NCBI GenBank assembly: GCA_902805475.1
Contig: CADCSX010000012.1
Coordinates: forward strand, 372,001 to 436,000
Reading direction: 5' to 3'
Length of the DNA: 64,000 bases
From: Entonaema liquescens
Taxonomy: Eukaryota; Ascomycota; Sordariomycetes; Xylariales; Xylariaceae
A program made the position numbers and the translations under genes. The number at the start of each line of letters is the position of its first letter. The stretch's first letter is position 1. Below, piece by piece: positions 24,031-34,416 of the stretch. Under the pieces are notes generated by a model. The model was not told the DNA's origin, did not search any database, and was given only the letters and a program-made list of their open reading frames with translations.

Positions 24031-25575
24031 TCATGCTGCCGACAGTCCTAGCGAAGTTCTAAACCTTCTCTTAAGCTCATTCCACATGGCATCGCGGCCA
24101 CTCTTCGTCCTCGCTACAGCGTCCTTGTTCTCGTTCGCTCTCCTGAGCAAGTACTTCATGCATTCGCCAGTGGTGCCCCAAACGATGTACTTGTAGGCCT
24201 TCGGCACGTCGCCCTTGTCTCGGACGTAGCCGTCACACTGCCGTGAGGCGTACACTAGTTCGCAGCTAACCTCATCCGCCATACCCTGTAGTTGTGCGAT
24301 TGCCAACTCCGTAGTGCGGTCTGCTTTTTCGCTGTCTCGAATTGCTCGGGCCCGGCGCACAGACTCAAGGTTGTGCGACCCTAATAAGATACTGACACGT
24401 GGGAATTTGAGGCCTTCCTCCGGGGATTTCAGTACAGAGCCCCACTGCCGGCAGATTAGGCTCGCCGCGATTCCGTCGTATGTTGCGTCTGTGTCGGCTT
24501 TGGTATCGTGTATGATATGACGCGGGTCCGAGCCGAGATATGCACCGCGCACGAGCTTGACACCTAACGTAAAGTCGTCTTTGGCTGCCGCCGCGAGGTG
24601 CTCGCCAAGTGTCGCCGCCGTCGATTTTAGATAAGCCTGATATGTGCCATAGATTAGAGCGTGGCCTGGTATCTTGTTATACTTGCGCTGGTACTCTAGG
24701 GTCCAGTCGTCAATGCCGGCCTGGACTGTCATCTGCTCGGCGTCAAAGAGTAGAGGTACATCCCGTTCCGCAGCCAAGGCGCATATCTCGTCGATAGCTT
24801 TTCGCAGGTGCTTCGGCGGTGGTAGGCGATTCTTAAGCGCATATAACGCTTGCCGTCCGGCGCCGGTGAACTTGAGCGCAACAAAATCCCCAGGCTGCGC
24901 GAGTCTCACGGTCTCTTTAGTCCCTGCCGCCCAGGGACCAATTTCGTTGCGTACACATTCTTCAGCTACGGGTCCTTCTTCACACGCCGCAAGCCTTCGA
25001 GTCTGTGTGTCGGTGAGGACGATCTCTCGGGCGTACCCCAGGATAACACCTGTAAAACCGATCTTCTTGAGGCCTTCGATTGTGTAGCGGACCTCGGCTG
25101 CGTTTTCACCTGCACAGAACTGCGCGTAGAATGTCTTCTTTAAGAACCAGCGGAGCAAGGGGTTTTTATCCGGGTTGAGTAATGGTTGATTAGAGTGTGC
25201 GAGGACCTTCATTATGGCCAATGAGGGAGGTAATAGAATTGGAGAAGATGATATGCTGGTAGTGGCTAGGTTACGTAGCACTGTAGACAAGGGAAGGACG
25301 GATAGTGGTGCGGGCTTGGCCATGGGGATCGAGTAGCCTGGCACTTCAGAGGGAAGATGGCTTACGGATGCCGTAGCAACTAAAGCAGATTGGTCTGCGG
25401 GGGGTGAAGGCCTTGTCGAGGATGAGTGTATCTTCCGTCTCGTCGTCGAGACTACTCTGAACTTCTGATTCAAGCCATTGCGGCTTATGGCATAAAGGCC
25501 GCATTGCGGATGCCTTATCGTATTTACATATATCGGTAGAAGGGACGACCTGCTTAACACCGAAGCTCGTACCAT
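24031..25575 (-). CDS. PUT1: Proline dehydrogenase, mitochondrial
   Basis: Intronless, 514 residues from the ATG at 25575 (MVRASVLSRSS), which starts a basic, hydroxylated presequence typical for mitochondrial import; upstream codons to 25728 are open but unlike the family. The FAD-binding TIM-barrel domain covers about 145-500: KKTFYAQFCAGENAAEV, LKKIGFTGVILGYARE, VPLLFDAEQ, VKLVRGAYLG, VSILLGSHN and, near the C-terminus, YLLRRANEN, whose Arg-Arg-x-x-Glu binds the proline carboxylate in PutA/PRODH. It oxidises L-proline to pyrroline-5-carboxylate and passes electrons to ubiquinone, the first step of proline use as nitrogen or carbon source. No other proline-catabolic (prn) gene lies beside it. 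Confidence 0.95.
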   Translation of the reverse strand: MVRASVLSRSSLLPIYVNTIRHPQCGLYAISRNGLNQKFRVVSTTRRKIHSSSTRPSPPADQSALVATASVSHLPSEVPGYSIPMAKPAPLSVLPLSTVLRNLATTSISSSPILLPPSLAIMKVLAHSNQPLLNPDKNPLLRWFLKKTFYAQFCAGENAAEVRYTIEGLKKIGFTGVILGYAREIVLTDTQTRRLAACEEGPVAEECVRNEIGPWAAGTKETVRLAQPGDFVALKFTGAGRQALYALKNRLPPPKHLRKAIDEICALAAERDVPLLFDAEQMTVQAGIDDWTLEYQRKYNKIPGHALIYGTYQAYLKSTAATLGEHLAAAAKDDFTLGVKLVRGAYLGSDPRHIIHDTKADTDATYDGIAASLICRQWGSVLKSPEEGLKFPRVSILLGSHNLESVRRARAIRDSEKADRTTELAIAQLQGMADEVSCELVYASRQCDGYVRDKGDVPKAYKYIVWGTTGECMKYLLRRANENKDAVARTKSGRDAMWNELKRRFRTSLGLSAA

Positions 25576-26699
25576 TGTTAGCGTTCGGGGTACTTCGACC
25601 CTGAAGGGTAAGAGTGAAGTAGGCAAGGTTATGAGAGATAAGGAACTGGAGGGTATAAGAGGGATATAGGCCAGAATGACGGGAATGGAAGAAGTGCTTG
25701 GGTAAGTATAAGGAACAAGCAGGAACAATGGAAATTATTAGTATAGAGCGGGAAGCTGTACTTTAACTACTACATATGTATCTTAAGTTTCTACTGTTGT
25801 GTATTCTGGGTAGAACCTTTATCTCCGGCATCGCAACGGCCTCAGTCGCGTTGCTGAATGAAACCCCGACTGGGGCGCATCGTACGGCATCAAGGAATCA
25901 CCTCGAAGATGGCAATTAGTCTGCCTCGAAGCTCCGATATTCCAATCACGACTCGATGACAATCCACCGGGAGTCCTTATCATTGATGATCACGTGGACC
26001 CATCGAATCCTAAGAAATGCCGTCTATAGCCGTGATGCAAAGACGCATTAGATGCAGCCATTGTCCAATCAGAGGTTGCGCCGCGGGGTAGCGGCATGAG
26101 AGGACCCGAAAGAGTGAGCAATAGATTCAGGCTAGTGCGCGTAGTCAACCTGGCGGTCCCCTGGCATCGCATGGGCCGCTCCGGTTGTTGAAGGTCGCCG
26201 AATATAGCAAGAATATCCTGCGCAGAGGTTCTGCACGGTTCGAGGCCTCCGCGCTTAACGTGGGGTACCCTAAACTAAATCGAACATGTTGACCCTGACA
26301 AGCTTTTGCAGACAAAGATGATATGCGACGTTGGCCGAACCCGCTGATTCATAATGATGGCTTGTGAGGTAAACTATAACGTAACTTGATCTCAAGCAAG
26401 CCACGTGCCTTATTGGCTTAAGGCCCGTGATCATATATCCCTTTGATGCAATCCTCTTCAGCGTCTTATTAGTAGTTATGGTGACCTTTATCTTTCGCTA
26501 TAATTGCAGACGCCGCAATCTATCCGAACAAGTGGGTAAGGTCTCTAGTGCGGTTGATATCCCATGTAAGGAGCCGCAGTATCAACGTACTGCTAAGGCC
26601 GAGACCACGCCAAAGCCTAGGTATAGCCCTTGATGACGCTCTCGGCACAACGCGGATGTAAGTGGATGTCTACAAATTCGCGATGCGAATGCCTTATTT
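25576..26699. other. Intergenic upstream of proline dehydrogenase
   Basis: 1.1 kb containing the proline dehydrogenase promoter and the 3' flank of the Tim17-like gene. Two short open frames (25990-26172 minus; 26427-26633 plus, with one hydrophobic stretch) are unsupported. No other feature seen. Confidence 0.45.
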
Positions 26700-27375
26700 T
26701 TACGTCGTCTTCTCCTTAAGCTGGCTGGCCTTTCCGATATGTCTCCGGACGAACTCGACATAACTAACGGGTCGACCTCTGGCAAGAGATAGTATGTCCT
26801 GAGTAGCACCGTATGCGATCCCAAATATGAGGCCTTTTTTAGCAGTTCTTGCTGTTTCTGCCGCTGAAAAGCGATCTATATTAGGAAGAAGGATTAGTCT
26901 TGTAGGAACTAAGACTATCACATTAAATGTAGAAAAACATACTCCAGAAACTGAAACCACCGGCTACAGCCAGACTGGCCATCACGGTGCTAAAAAGGTC
27001 CTTGGTGCCTCGGTATACATCAAACAGATTCTCGGCGCAGAACATGGAGGTAGTCAGAATGCTGAGTCTCGCGCCGACCTTTAATCCCTCTTTCAGTCCA
27101 CCATACGCTAGATGGTAGTTTTTGCTCTTGTGATACAGATACCACCCAGTTGTAGACGTAGGGAGTCGGTGAGCGTGTTCAGCTCTAAAACGTAAGCCGG
27201 CCATCTTGCTACCTTGTGCGAGACCCAAAGCCATGCCTACGGTGAATGCCGTCAATGACGCAGCTGGTATACGAATCAGGGGCGGAATAGATAAGCGAGA
27301 ATCTTTCCATAGCTGAGCATATTCTTCCCGAGTAGGTGACCATTGACGCCTAACCTCGCTGTCGGATTCTGCCAT
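26700..27375 (-). CDS. Tim17/Tim22/Tim23-like multi-spanning membrane protein
   Basis: Exons 26943-27375 and 26700-26875; 67-bp intron with donor GTATGT and acceptor TAG. The split codon yields SFWNRFSAAETA, which reads smoothly, and the product is 202 residues. It has Gly/Ala-rich hydrophobic segments (SLTAFTVGMALGLAQGSKMAGLRF, a second around FSTVMASLAVAGGFSFW, a third around KKGLIFGIAYGATQDIL) with the small-residue packing style of the Tim17 superfamily, plus a KVGARLSILTTSMFCAENL segment. Fungal homologues are usually annotated as mitochondrial inner-membrane or hypothetical proteins. The membrane-protein assignment is firm; the superfamily assignment is moderate; the function is unknown. 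Confidence 0.65.
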
Positions 27376-27789
27376 ATTGAATTGCGCTGCGATCCCAGCT
27401 CAAGTTGTGAGAGAGAAGACTGTGTAGCGTCAATTACTCGGTAAAAAGAATTAATGTTTGCGGGTCTAAGGCAAGTGGGAAAGCCTCACCAATTACCTAA
27501 CTTAAGACCACTATCGCATGTTCATCATCCCGCACCTGCCTCAGAAAATTCAGATGCTGAGAAAGCTTAGACCCACTTGTTTAGATAGACATTCCCTGTA
27601 AGCACTTTACGCGGCCACGTGCAGTCGCGATTTTATCTAAGCTACAAGTGGGTACATCTCTACATTTATCCCGCCACGAATAAGAGCCGCGAAAGTCGTA
27701 AAGCTAATAATTCAGCAAAGAGTAATTCACAAATCATCACGGGAGCCAAAAAAAAAGAAAAGGAGTACTAATACTATTCGTGAATAAAT
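27376..27789. promoter_or_regulatory. Divergent promoter region
   Basis: 414 bp between the divergent starts of the Tim17-like gene (minus) and the ATG-only-exon gene (plus); both promoters must lie here. A 9-base A-run lies just before the plus-strand start. No specific site recognised. Confidence 0.4.
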
Positions 27790-28379
27790 ATGGTAAGTTA
27801 TTTCTTAAAATCTCTAGATTTTTGTCTTCCTGAAGGGCTATATCCTCTGCTTATATAGATGCCTTATAGCCAACTGAAATGTTACTCGGCGCTCATACAA
27901 GCCTCTTTGTGCTGCTTCAAATCTCACTCTATATAGAAACCCCTCCCTGACTTACTTTGCTTACACTAATATAGGAAGTCAATGATATTGACCTATCTCT
28001 CCGCTTCAAGCATGGCATTCACACCATCTTCTTATTTGTCGATCCCTCAAAAACCTTTAGTAATATAGCGGAGGATCTCTTGGAAGCTCTTAGAGCGCGC
28101 TACCCATCAGGATTGACCACCTCCGTCGCCTCCCCGGACAAGACCGAGCTGCCTACCGATCATCTACAAATCAGGTTCGCTTTACCGAAAATACCCACTG
28201 ATCTTAGTCAAGAATGGAATCCTCTTGAGGTCGAAGAGACAGATACCCCGGTTAGCAAAGGCATCAAGGACAACAGTGTTTTAGCTTTCGCATTCCTCCC
28301 TGAGGATGCCGATGGGAGCTACGAACCCGAGTTCATAGTTGTCACCCCTAGTTATGACGAGGATGTGGAGGAGCAATGA
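27790..28379 (+). CDS. Conserved small acidic fungal protein whose first exon is only the ATG codon
   Basis: Exon 1 is 27790-27792 (ATG) followed at once by donor GTAAGT; a 182-bp intron ends with TAG at 27974; exon 2 is 27975-28379. The 135-residue product starts M-E-V-N-D-I-D-L-S-L-R-F-K-H-G-I-H-T. Exon 2 has no in-frame ATG anywhere, so the initiator must come from upstream, which supports this model. The N-terminal half (beta strand, loop, helix AEDLLEALRARYPSG, strand LQIRFALP) has the order of a ubiquitin-like beta-grasp fold, which is inference only; the C-terminus is acidic. I do not recognise a named family. Cytosolic or nuclear by absence of targeting signals. Confidence 0.72.
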
Positions 28380-29120
28380 AGACAAGAGAGGAATGAGATT
28401 CATGAGATATGACTCGGCATATGATGGCCAACCTTAACGAAATGCGACTTCGAAAAAAGGTAGCCTTCTGATCTTGAGGAACATAGAATACGCGGTTTCT
28501 AGACTCATAGCTGGGGAATATAAGAGTTACCTGGCCGTAAATCCTGGCCGTAAATCCTGGCCGTAAATCGAGTATGTAACACGATGAGATCTTAAGAGTC
28601 TCATGCCAATATGAGATCTGGACTAGGAATCGATAGTGAATAGCATACTATACGCCTCAAATTAGATGAACCAGACATGTGAAATTATCGCTACTGTTGC
28701 TGATTATATCCGGGGATAAAAACCCTTAACGTCTAGGTTATCATCTGATATCTTGCAGGTCTTTGGATAAGAGGCAGTAAATATGACGCTGTACCTTTTT
28801 GTGTATTCGGCTCGTATCGGCATATTTAGCAGCAAAGCCGGTGCACGGTTAAGGGTCCTAAAGCGCTATAATGTCCGACAACCGGTCCTTATATTAGTGG
28901 CTTGAGCGGGACGTCGGTACATAAGTAAGTACCAGGGCCGTCAGGGCCGCCAGGGGCTTAGGCATGTAAGAGGATGGCCCCTTAAAATAGGGGCTCTATT
29001 TTTATCTTTTCTAAGAAACATTTTGACAACACACAACGCGATGCCCGAAATGTTCACGTATTTTCTTCTTTTTCGAATACCATCTTTATCACTAGGCCTC
29101 GGCCATATGCCGTCATCTAC
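28380..29120. other. Intergenic with a 13-bp triple tandem repeat
   Basis: 740 bp between two co-oriented genes, so it holds a 3' UTR and the TED1 promoter. A perfect 3 x 13-bp tandem repeat lies at 28531-28569 (separate entry). Nothing else supported. Confidence 0.45.
28531..28569. repeat. Perfect tandem repeat, 13 bp x 3
   Basis: The unit CTGGCCGTAAATC occurs three times without mismatch. The unit length is not a multiple of three and it sits in an intergenic region. It looks like a recent slippage or duplication product. Confidence 0.95.
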
Positions 29121-30824
29121 ATGTCCCCTGCGACTCTTCTTCGCAATGCTTTGCGAGGCCTCATCCCTCTCGCGGTAGCTTGTACTTTTTATTTGTATCT
29201 TTATCCTGTCTTTCTTGGCTGTGCGTTCCCACTTCCACAAACTGGGGATAACGTGGATAACGTCGCCGCGTTCCAAGATACCTTGCGACAGCATGTTCTC
29301 CCTCATTCGAGCAAAGCCGCACCATTCCGACTTCTCGCGCTTGGTGATCCTCAGTTAGAGGGCGATACGTCCATTAGAAATTATGATCGCGAGTCGTTCC
29401 CTCACTTGACGTGGGCTATTCGTCATCTTACCTACAAAACCGAGCAACCATCTTTACGCAAACGCTTACGGCAGGTGGTTCACGATATTGTTGATATATT
29501 CTTCGACGATATCCCCGATACGCTCGAGTCGATTCGCAAGCGAATAGATTTGTTCGGAAACGATTTCTACCTCGCCCACATCTACAGAACGCTCCGATGG
29601 TGGACCAAGCCCACTCATGTCACCGTTCTAGGAGACTTGCTGGGAAGCCAGTGGATCAAAGAGAAGGAATTTAACTTGAGGAGTTGGAGGTTCTGGAACC
29701 GTTCATTTAAAGGAGGCGAGCGTGTTCCTGATGAAGTTGCTACGTATCCCGCCGAGGAATACGATGTAGCTGGATTACTCGGTGTTGAGGATGACAATGC
29801 CGCGGCCTGGCGCCGTAGAATAATCAATGTAGCAGGTAACCACGACATCGGCTACGCGGGTGATTTAACAGTCGAACGACTGGAACGATTCGAACGCGCT
29901 TTTGGCAAGGCTGCATATGAGCTACGATTCGAGCTACCTATCACCAACCCGGCGGCTAATGCTACTATTTACGACGAAGAGACCAATCCCGACTCTAACC
30001 GTTTAGCTCCTGAGCTCCGAATCCTCAACGTTAACAACATGAACCTTGATACTCCAGCCGCAGACCAGAGCCTTCAGGACAAGACGTATGCTTTTGTAAA
30101 CGATATTATCAACACGGCAACCGCGGTTGAGTATCAAGGTCACTTCACGATTGTGCTAACCCACATACCATTGTACAAGCCTGAAGGAGTCTGCGTTGAC
30201 GGCCCGTTTTTCGATTTTCATCCTGGTGGTGGTGTCAAAGAGCAGAATCATCTATCGGCTGATGCGTCCCGTGGATTTCTGGAAGGTATTTTTGGATTGA
30301 ATGGTGATGCAAACGCTCCGGGACACGGCGCAGGCCGCAGGGGTGTCGTGTTAAATGGACATGATCACGAAGGCTGTGACACGTACCACTATATCAACCA
30401 GACGGAGGAGGGGGATGAGCGTCAGTGGCGGGTCACCCGATGGCCCGCAGCAAAAGCAGACGAACTTCCCGGGAAACCTGGGGTACCAGGTCTAAGAGAA
30501 ATCACCGTCCGAAGTATGATGGCCATGTACGGTGGTTACGCTGGGTTGCTCAGTGTCTGGTTTGACGAGGAGACCTGGGAGTGGAAATTCGAGTTCGCCA
30601 ATTGTGCCCTAGGTCGCCAGTACTTTTGGTGGTTCGTCCACGTACTAGACCTCATTGTGCTCGTCGCCGTTGTGGCCTACGGTGTTTTGCAGGCGGCCGT
30701 AGCAGCTGGCTTTGATGTCGATAAATGGCCTGCAGCAAAAACTGCAGCCCCCCCTATTACCGCAAACGGAAACGGTGTAAAAAAGCCTGTCCCCGTTGGT
30801 AACGGCGAGGCTAAGAAGGAATGA
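29121..30824 (+). CDS. TED1: TED1/CDC1-type metallophosphoesterase of the ER membrane
   Basis: Intronless, 567 residues. N-terminal transmembrane helix about 13-35; luminal calcineurin-like phosphoesterase domain with all motifs in order: GDPQ (about 75), GDLLGS (about 171), GNHDIGY (about 239), THIPLY (about 355) and NGHDHEGCD (about 413). A second transmembrane helix lies near 513-535 (FVHVLDLIVLVAVVAYGVL), followed by a short basic cytosolic tail. Yeast Ted1 and relatives (Cdc1, human PGAP5/MPPE1) remove ethanolamine phosphate from GPI glycans and control ER exit of GPI proteins through the p24 complex (family knowledge). The tail ends A-K-K-E, close to but not a canonical KKxx retrieval signal. 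Confidence 0.9.
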   Translation: MSPATLLRNALRGLIPLAVACTFYLYLYPVFLGCAFPLPQTGDNVDNVAAFQDTLRQHVLPHSSKAAPFRLLALGDPQLEGDTSIRNYDRESFPHLTWAIRHLTYKTEQPSLRKRLRQVVHDIVDIFFDDIPDTLESIRKRIDLFGNDFYLAHIYRTLRWWTKPTHVTVLGDLLGSQWIKEKEFNLRSWRFWNRSFKGGERVPDEVATYPAEEYDVAGLLGVEDDNAAAWRRRIINVAGNHDIGYAGDLTVERLERFERAFGKAAYELRFELPITNPAANATIYDEETNPDSNRLAPELRILNVNNMNLDTPAADQSLQDKTYAFVNDIINTATAVEYQGHFTIVLTHIPLYKPEGVCVDGPFFDFHPGGGVKEQNHLSADASRGFLEGIFGLNGDANAPGHGAGRRGVVLNGHDHEGCDTYHYINQTEEGDERQWRVTRWPAAKADELPGKPGVPGLREITVRSMMAMYGGYAGLLSVWFDEETWEWKFEFANCALGRQYFWWFVHVLDLIVLVAVVAYGVLQAAVAAGFDVDKWPAAKTAAPPITANGNGVKKPVPVGNGEAKKE

Positions 30825-31033
30825 ATCCCTGTATAACAAGTGACGGGTCTAGGGCACGGAAATGTAACGAGTCATGAGTACCTTGTACTAATATAAAGTA
30901 TAGAATAAACGACTAACTAAGATAATACCAGTATTAGTAAAAAGTATTATACTTCTAAGTTCTCCCTATGTACATGATTGCAGCTTTCAAATAACACGTA
31001 TAAGTCCAACAGGCTTTTACTAAGTAGACCTAA

Positions 31034-32594
31034 CTATAATTTGAAATCAAGAACCACAACGTCGACTCTGGGGCTCGACTCTATATCCGCGGCGTTACTG
31101 GACCGCGTGAACACCGACAGCACATTATCATAATCCAGTCGCGTGGTGTCTACCAAGGGCTCCGTCGGTGGGAATCCGGTCTCCTGCCAGACGAGCTCGT
31201 ATTTGGAGTAATTGGTCGCCTTTGTAGCTTTAAGGATTGTCAAAACCGGCGCTACATGATCTGGTAGAATGAGATATAGGTCATCGTCTTTACTAATGGC
31301 TAGTCGACCACGCTTGCCTCCTTTTACACCCTGGACGTGGGGGAGAGCATATTGCGTCCAGACGCCTATTGGCTATTAGCAATTCTTCCTCTTAGAGAAA
31401 TAATTGGTTGGGGAGAATACGAAAGGGAAAAGGGGGGAAGAGATTCTAACCTTCCGGTGACCGATAATAATGCTTCCACTTTTGCTCGCCATCCACAGCA
31501 TCCCGGTTCAACACATGCACGCCTCCCTCATGATCCACGGCCTGCGCCTCCTGATTTGAGAGCCCCGATCCCTTCGGGATCTCAAACGCCACGATCCCCG
31601 GCGCATCAGGCCGTACGCTCTCGCCCTTGGCCAGATCCGCGATCACGCTGCCGGCCCCGTTGCGCCACGACCGGCCCCCGTCGTCCGAGTACGCGTAGCA
31701 AATATCGTGGTTGTTCTCGGCGGAGTTCGGCCCCCGCTGCTGCTTGTGCTGTGTGTCCCGCGGGTCGTCCCAGCCCGCGTACCATACGAACCCCCGGTAC
31801 ACCCACGTCGCGTGCAGCCGGCCGCCGCGCACGTCGAGCCCGTGGATGTACGGGTTGTTGTCGACGCCCTTGAGGTTCGTGCCCAGCATCGTGTACCCGT
31901 AGGTCCCGTCTTGCTGCGCCTCGTACACGGCTAGGTGGTCGTCGCCGAGACCGGCTTTGCCCGTGCGGAATGAGAAGAGTAGGCTCCGGTCTAGTTGTAC
32001 GAAGCGCGGATACGTGACGTAGCTGAGTAGGTCGTCGTGTTCCCCTCCGAGGCTGGGGAGCCGTGATAGGTGGGGTGTGAAGAGCGAGGCGGACCATGGG
32101 AAGGATTCTGGGGATTGGGCGACGCCGGGTTGGGAATGGCGGTATCTTATCCTGTTTTGTTGTGAGTATGAGGTCTAGTAATTACAACTAACTGCGCGGT
32201 GATATCCTACCTATCGCAGTGGTGGTCGTATGAAAGATGAATGGTGCCGTCGCCGGGACAGATACCGAGCTTACTTCTTACTCAGCATATTTCTTTATTC
32301 AGCTCCGAAACTACTTTATATCATTACCTGTATGGTGTTGTGGCCATCGTCCGTCGTCTGAGGGTAATCCTCAAAAATGAACGTCTCCCACTTTCCCTCT
32401 GGGAGCTTCCTACGTGATAGATGGATATATAGCGGCTCTTGAGCGCCTTCTGCCGACAAGGAGCTATAAAAGCTTGCGTACTGCCACCCGTTGAATGATT
32501 GGATAGCATCCTGCTGGAACGCGTTGCCGTTCAGCACGCAGTTCCGGTGTGTCGGGTCCAAGCCAAGGACCGACACGAACGGTTCGGGCAGCAT
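31034..32594 (-). CDS. BNR_4 repeat protein (six-bladed propeller, putative polysaccharide-active)
   Basis: Four exons: 32328-32594, 32211-32269, 31451-32151 and 31034-31365. Junctions restore DHHCDRIRYRHS and SPEGVWTQY; total 452 residues. It begins MLPEPFVSVLGLDP; conserved family strings include FNGWQYASFYS, CPGDGTIHLSYDHH, TYPRFVQLD and LLFSFRTGKAG, and YAYSDDGGRSW is an Asp-box/BNR blade. Members of the BNR_4 family occur in bacteria and fungi near polysaccharide lyases and glycosidases; no activity can be assigned here. No signal peptide is present with this start. A hydrophobic in-frame stretch directly upstream of the ATG (to about 32700) suggests that an earlier exon may supply a signal or anchor. 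Confidence 0.78.
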
Positions 32595-34416
32595 TTTTCT
32601 TTTGCTTATCTTGTTGAAGAAACAATATGAATAGCAATAGGTGATAAAACTTAGGAGGATGCAGTAAAATGCGACGCGCCGGTAGAAGACCAAGAGAGGC
32701 TAAATGCAATTACATAGATCTGCCGTTCGATGTAACAATATCAACTTCTAGAACGAAATCGAGTATTTCACGATAGTGGTATAATAAATTGCGCGCAGCT
32801 CAGACGTGAGTATGTACAATATTCAAGCGTGGCTATAGCCTTAATCGATTTAACAGCAGAGCTCGTATGATGGAGCTAGTGTTCAACTATGTATTGTTTG
32901 GACAACCAAGTGCCGGTGTAGCAATCGCCCGAGTTGGTGGCCGATAGGGTGAACATAAGAGCCTCCAGTTGAAATGTGATCCGCAATAGTTGAAACGGTC
33001 TATTAGACGATACGAAATACCCCGCGCGTATAGACGACGAGTATAGATGAAGGACTCTTTACTCGATCATTATGATTACGATGTGCTATTTCTTAAAGAC
33101 TTTTTATACTACTTTTGGTTGCTCTTGGTGGCATTGATATCTTGTGATACGCCATCTATTTTATATTATTCGCCCGATTATATTTATTGTTTGGCCCTGC
33201 TTCATGTCTGGATGTCAAAGTTGTAAAGAGGTCTCAGGAGTCTTCTTGTGTATGTATCAGTATACCAGGTAGCCTTGAAGTCAGAATACTACCTGCGTGG
33301 TCGAAAGAAATATATTCCATCAATAATTTGCTACTACAAAATTCGTTTTATATTCGTATTTTCGTAATAGTATCCTCACTATCAAATACCGGATCCCTTC
33401 ACCTTCGTCATACGAAATAGTCGTCCCTAAGCTTACCTACATTTGGTTGGTCCCGGCTTGTCTCCCCCGCATTGAGCCTAAAATGAAGTCCATCTCCGTA
33501 GTGGAGGTCGACCATCAACCTGAACCGGCCAGGCTGGTTGGTCAGATCTACGCTAAAGAACCAGGAAAGCTTGCCACACTACCTCTACATTCGGCCCTGA
33601 GTTCCAACCCCCAGAATTATATCCCCACCTCCCCTACAACCTCGACTGCTAACCCTGTCAGCGTATTCCTAGCTCTAGAAGGTGCTCTGCGCCCGAATCC
33701 TTAAGTTTTATGAGATGGGTCGATGATGGCTGATGTCTTTACCGAGGATGTAGTACGCGGAGTTGTATGAAGTTTTGGGTGTCCATGGAAGATAATACGG
33801 CATCAGAAGTCTTAAACCCTAAAGGAAAATTGCTCTTGTTAGGAAGGATCTAAATCCCAAATCTATGGAATGATTCCCCAACCTTGGCTTACTCCAGTCC
33901 CCAGATCCTTTAGTCTTAGTGTTCCCGGCCGCCCATGGGGAAAAAGAACCACAGGCCTACACGGGGCCAGGGCTATCAACGGACTTGCTAGGGTTCCTCA
34001 ATCCCGTGATCTCCAGCGCCTTTCGTCCAGACTCTATGGCTCATCTGTTTGGTGGAAGAATACGGAGGCTACCCTTCGTCCATTTTCCACCCATCACATG
34101 GATTCCCCAAAGCGGGCTCCAGGCCCCAGATCTCCTATTCCGCCAAGCTACGCGTTATCCTAACCCTAGCCGCCCCAATAACGTAGTATTGCAGCGAGGC
34201 GAGAGAAACCTCTATCGGTATGCATCTTTTAAAAGTAGGGTCTCGCCGCTCATCTCCCCCGGCCCTGGTTGTCTGTCCTTCTTCTCGCGCATCGCTGAAG
34301 AAACTCGGACGACAGCGGCGAGCCTGTTTACGACAAAGAGCGCATCGCGGGCTGTGTAAAGAGTCGAACGAACATAGGGAACAGCGAGCTGGAATTTATC
34401 CCGTTCATCGACAATC
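32595..34416. other. Intergenic region between divergent BNR_4 and transporter genes
   Basis: 1.8 kb. The first 800 bp are AT-rich. From 33440 to 34360 several overlapping frames are open on the plus strand (up to 146 codons), but none has a domain I recognise and they conflict with one another. This could be a decayed gene or simply stop-poor sequence; no call is made. Confidence 0.4.

Noticed and set aside
31337..31934. Long plus-strand frames opposite the BNR_4 gene
   Set aside because: Arg/Pro/Ala-rich antisense frames of GC-rich coding sequence with no domain.
33870..34360. Overlapping plus-strand frames up to 146 codons before the transporter
   Set aside because: No recognised domain, mutually exclusive frames, no ATG in good context; left as intergenic.
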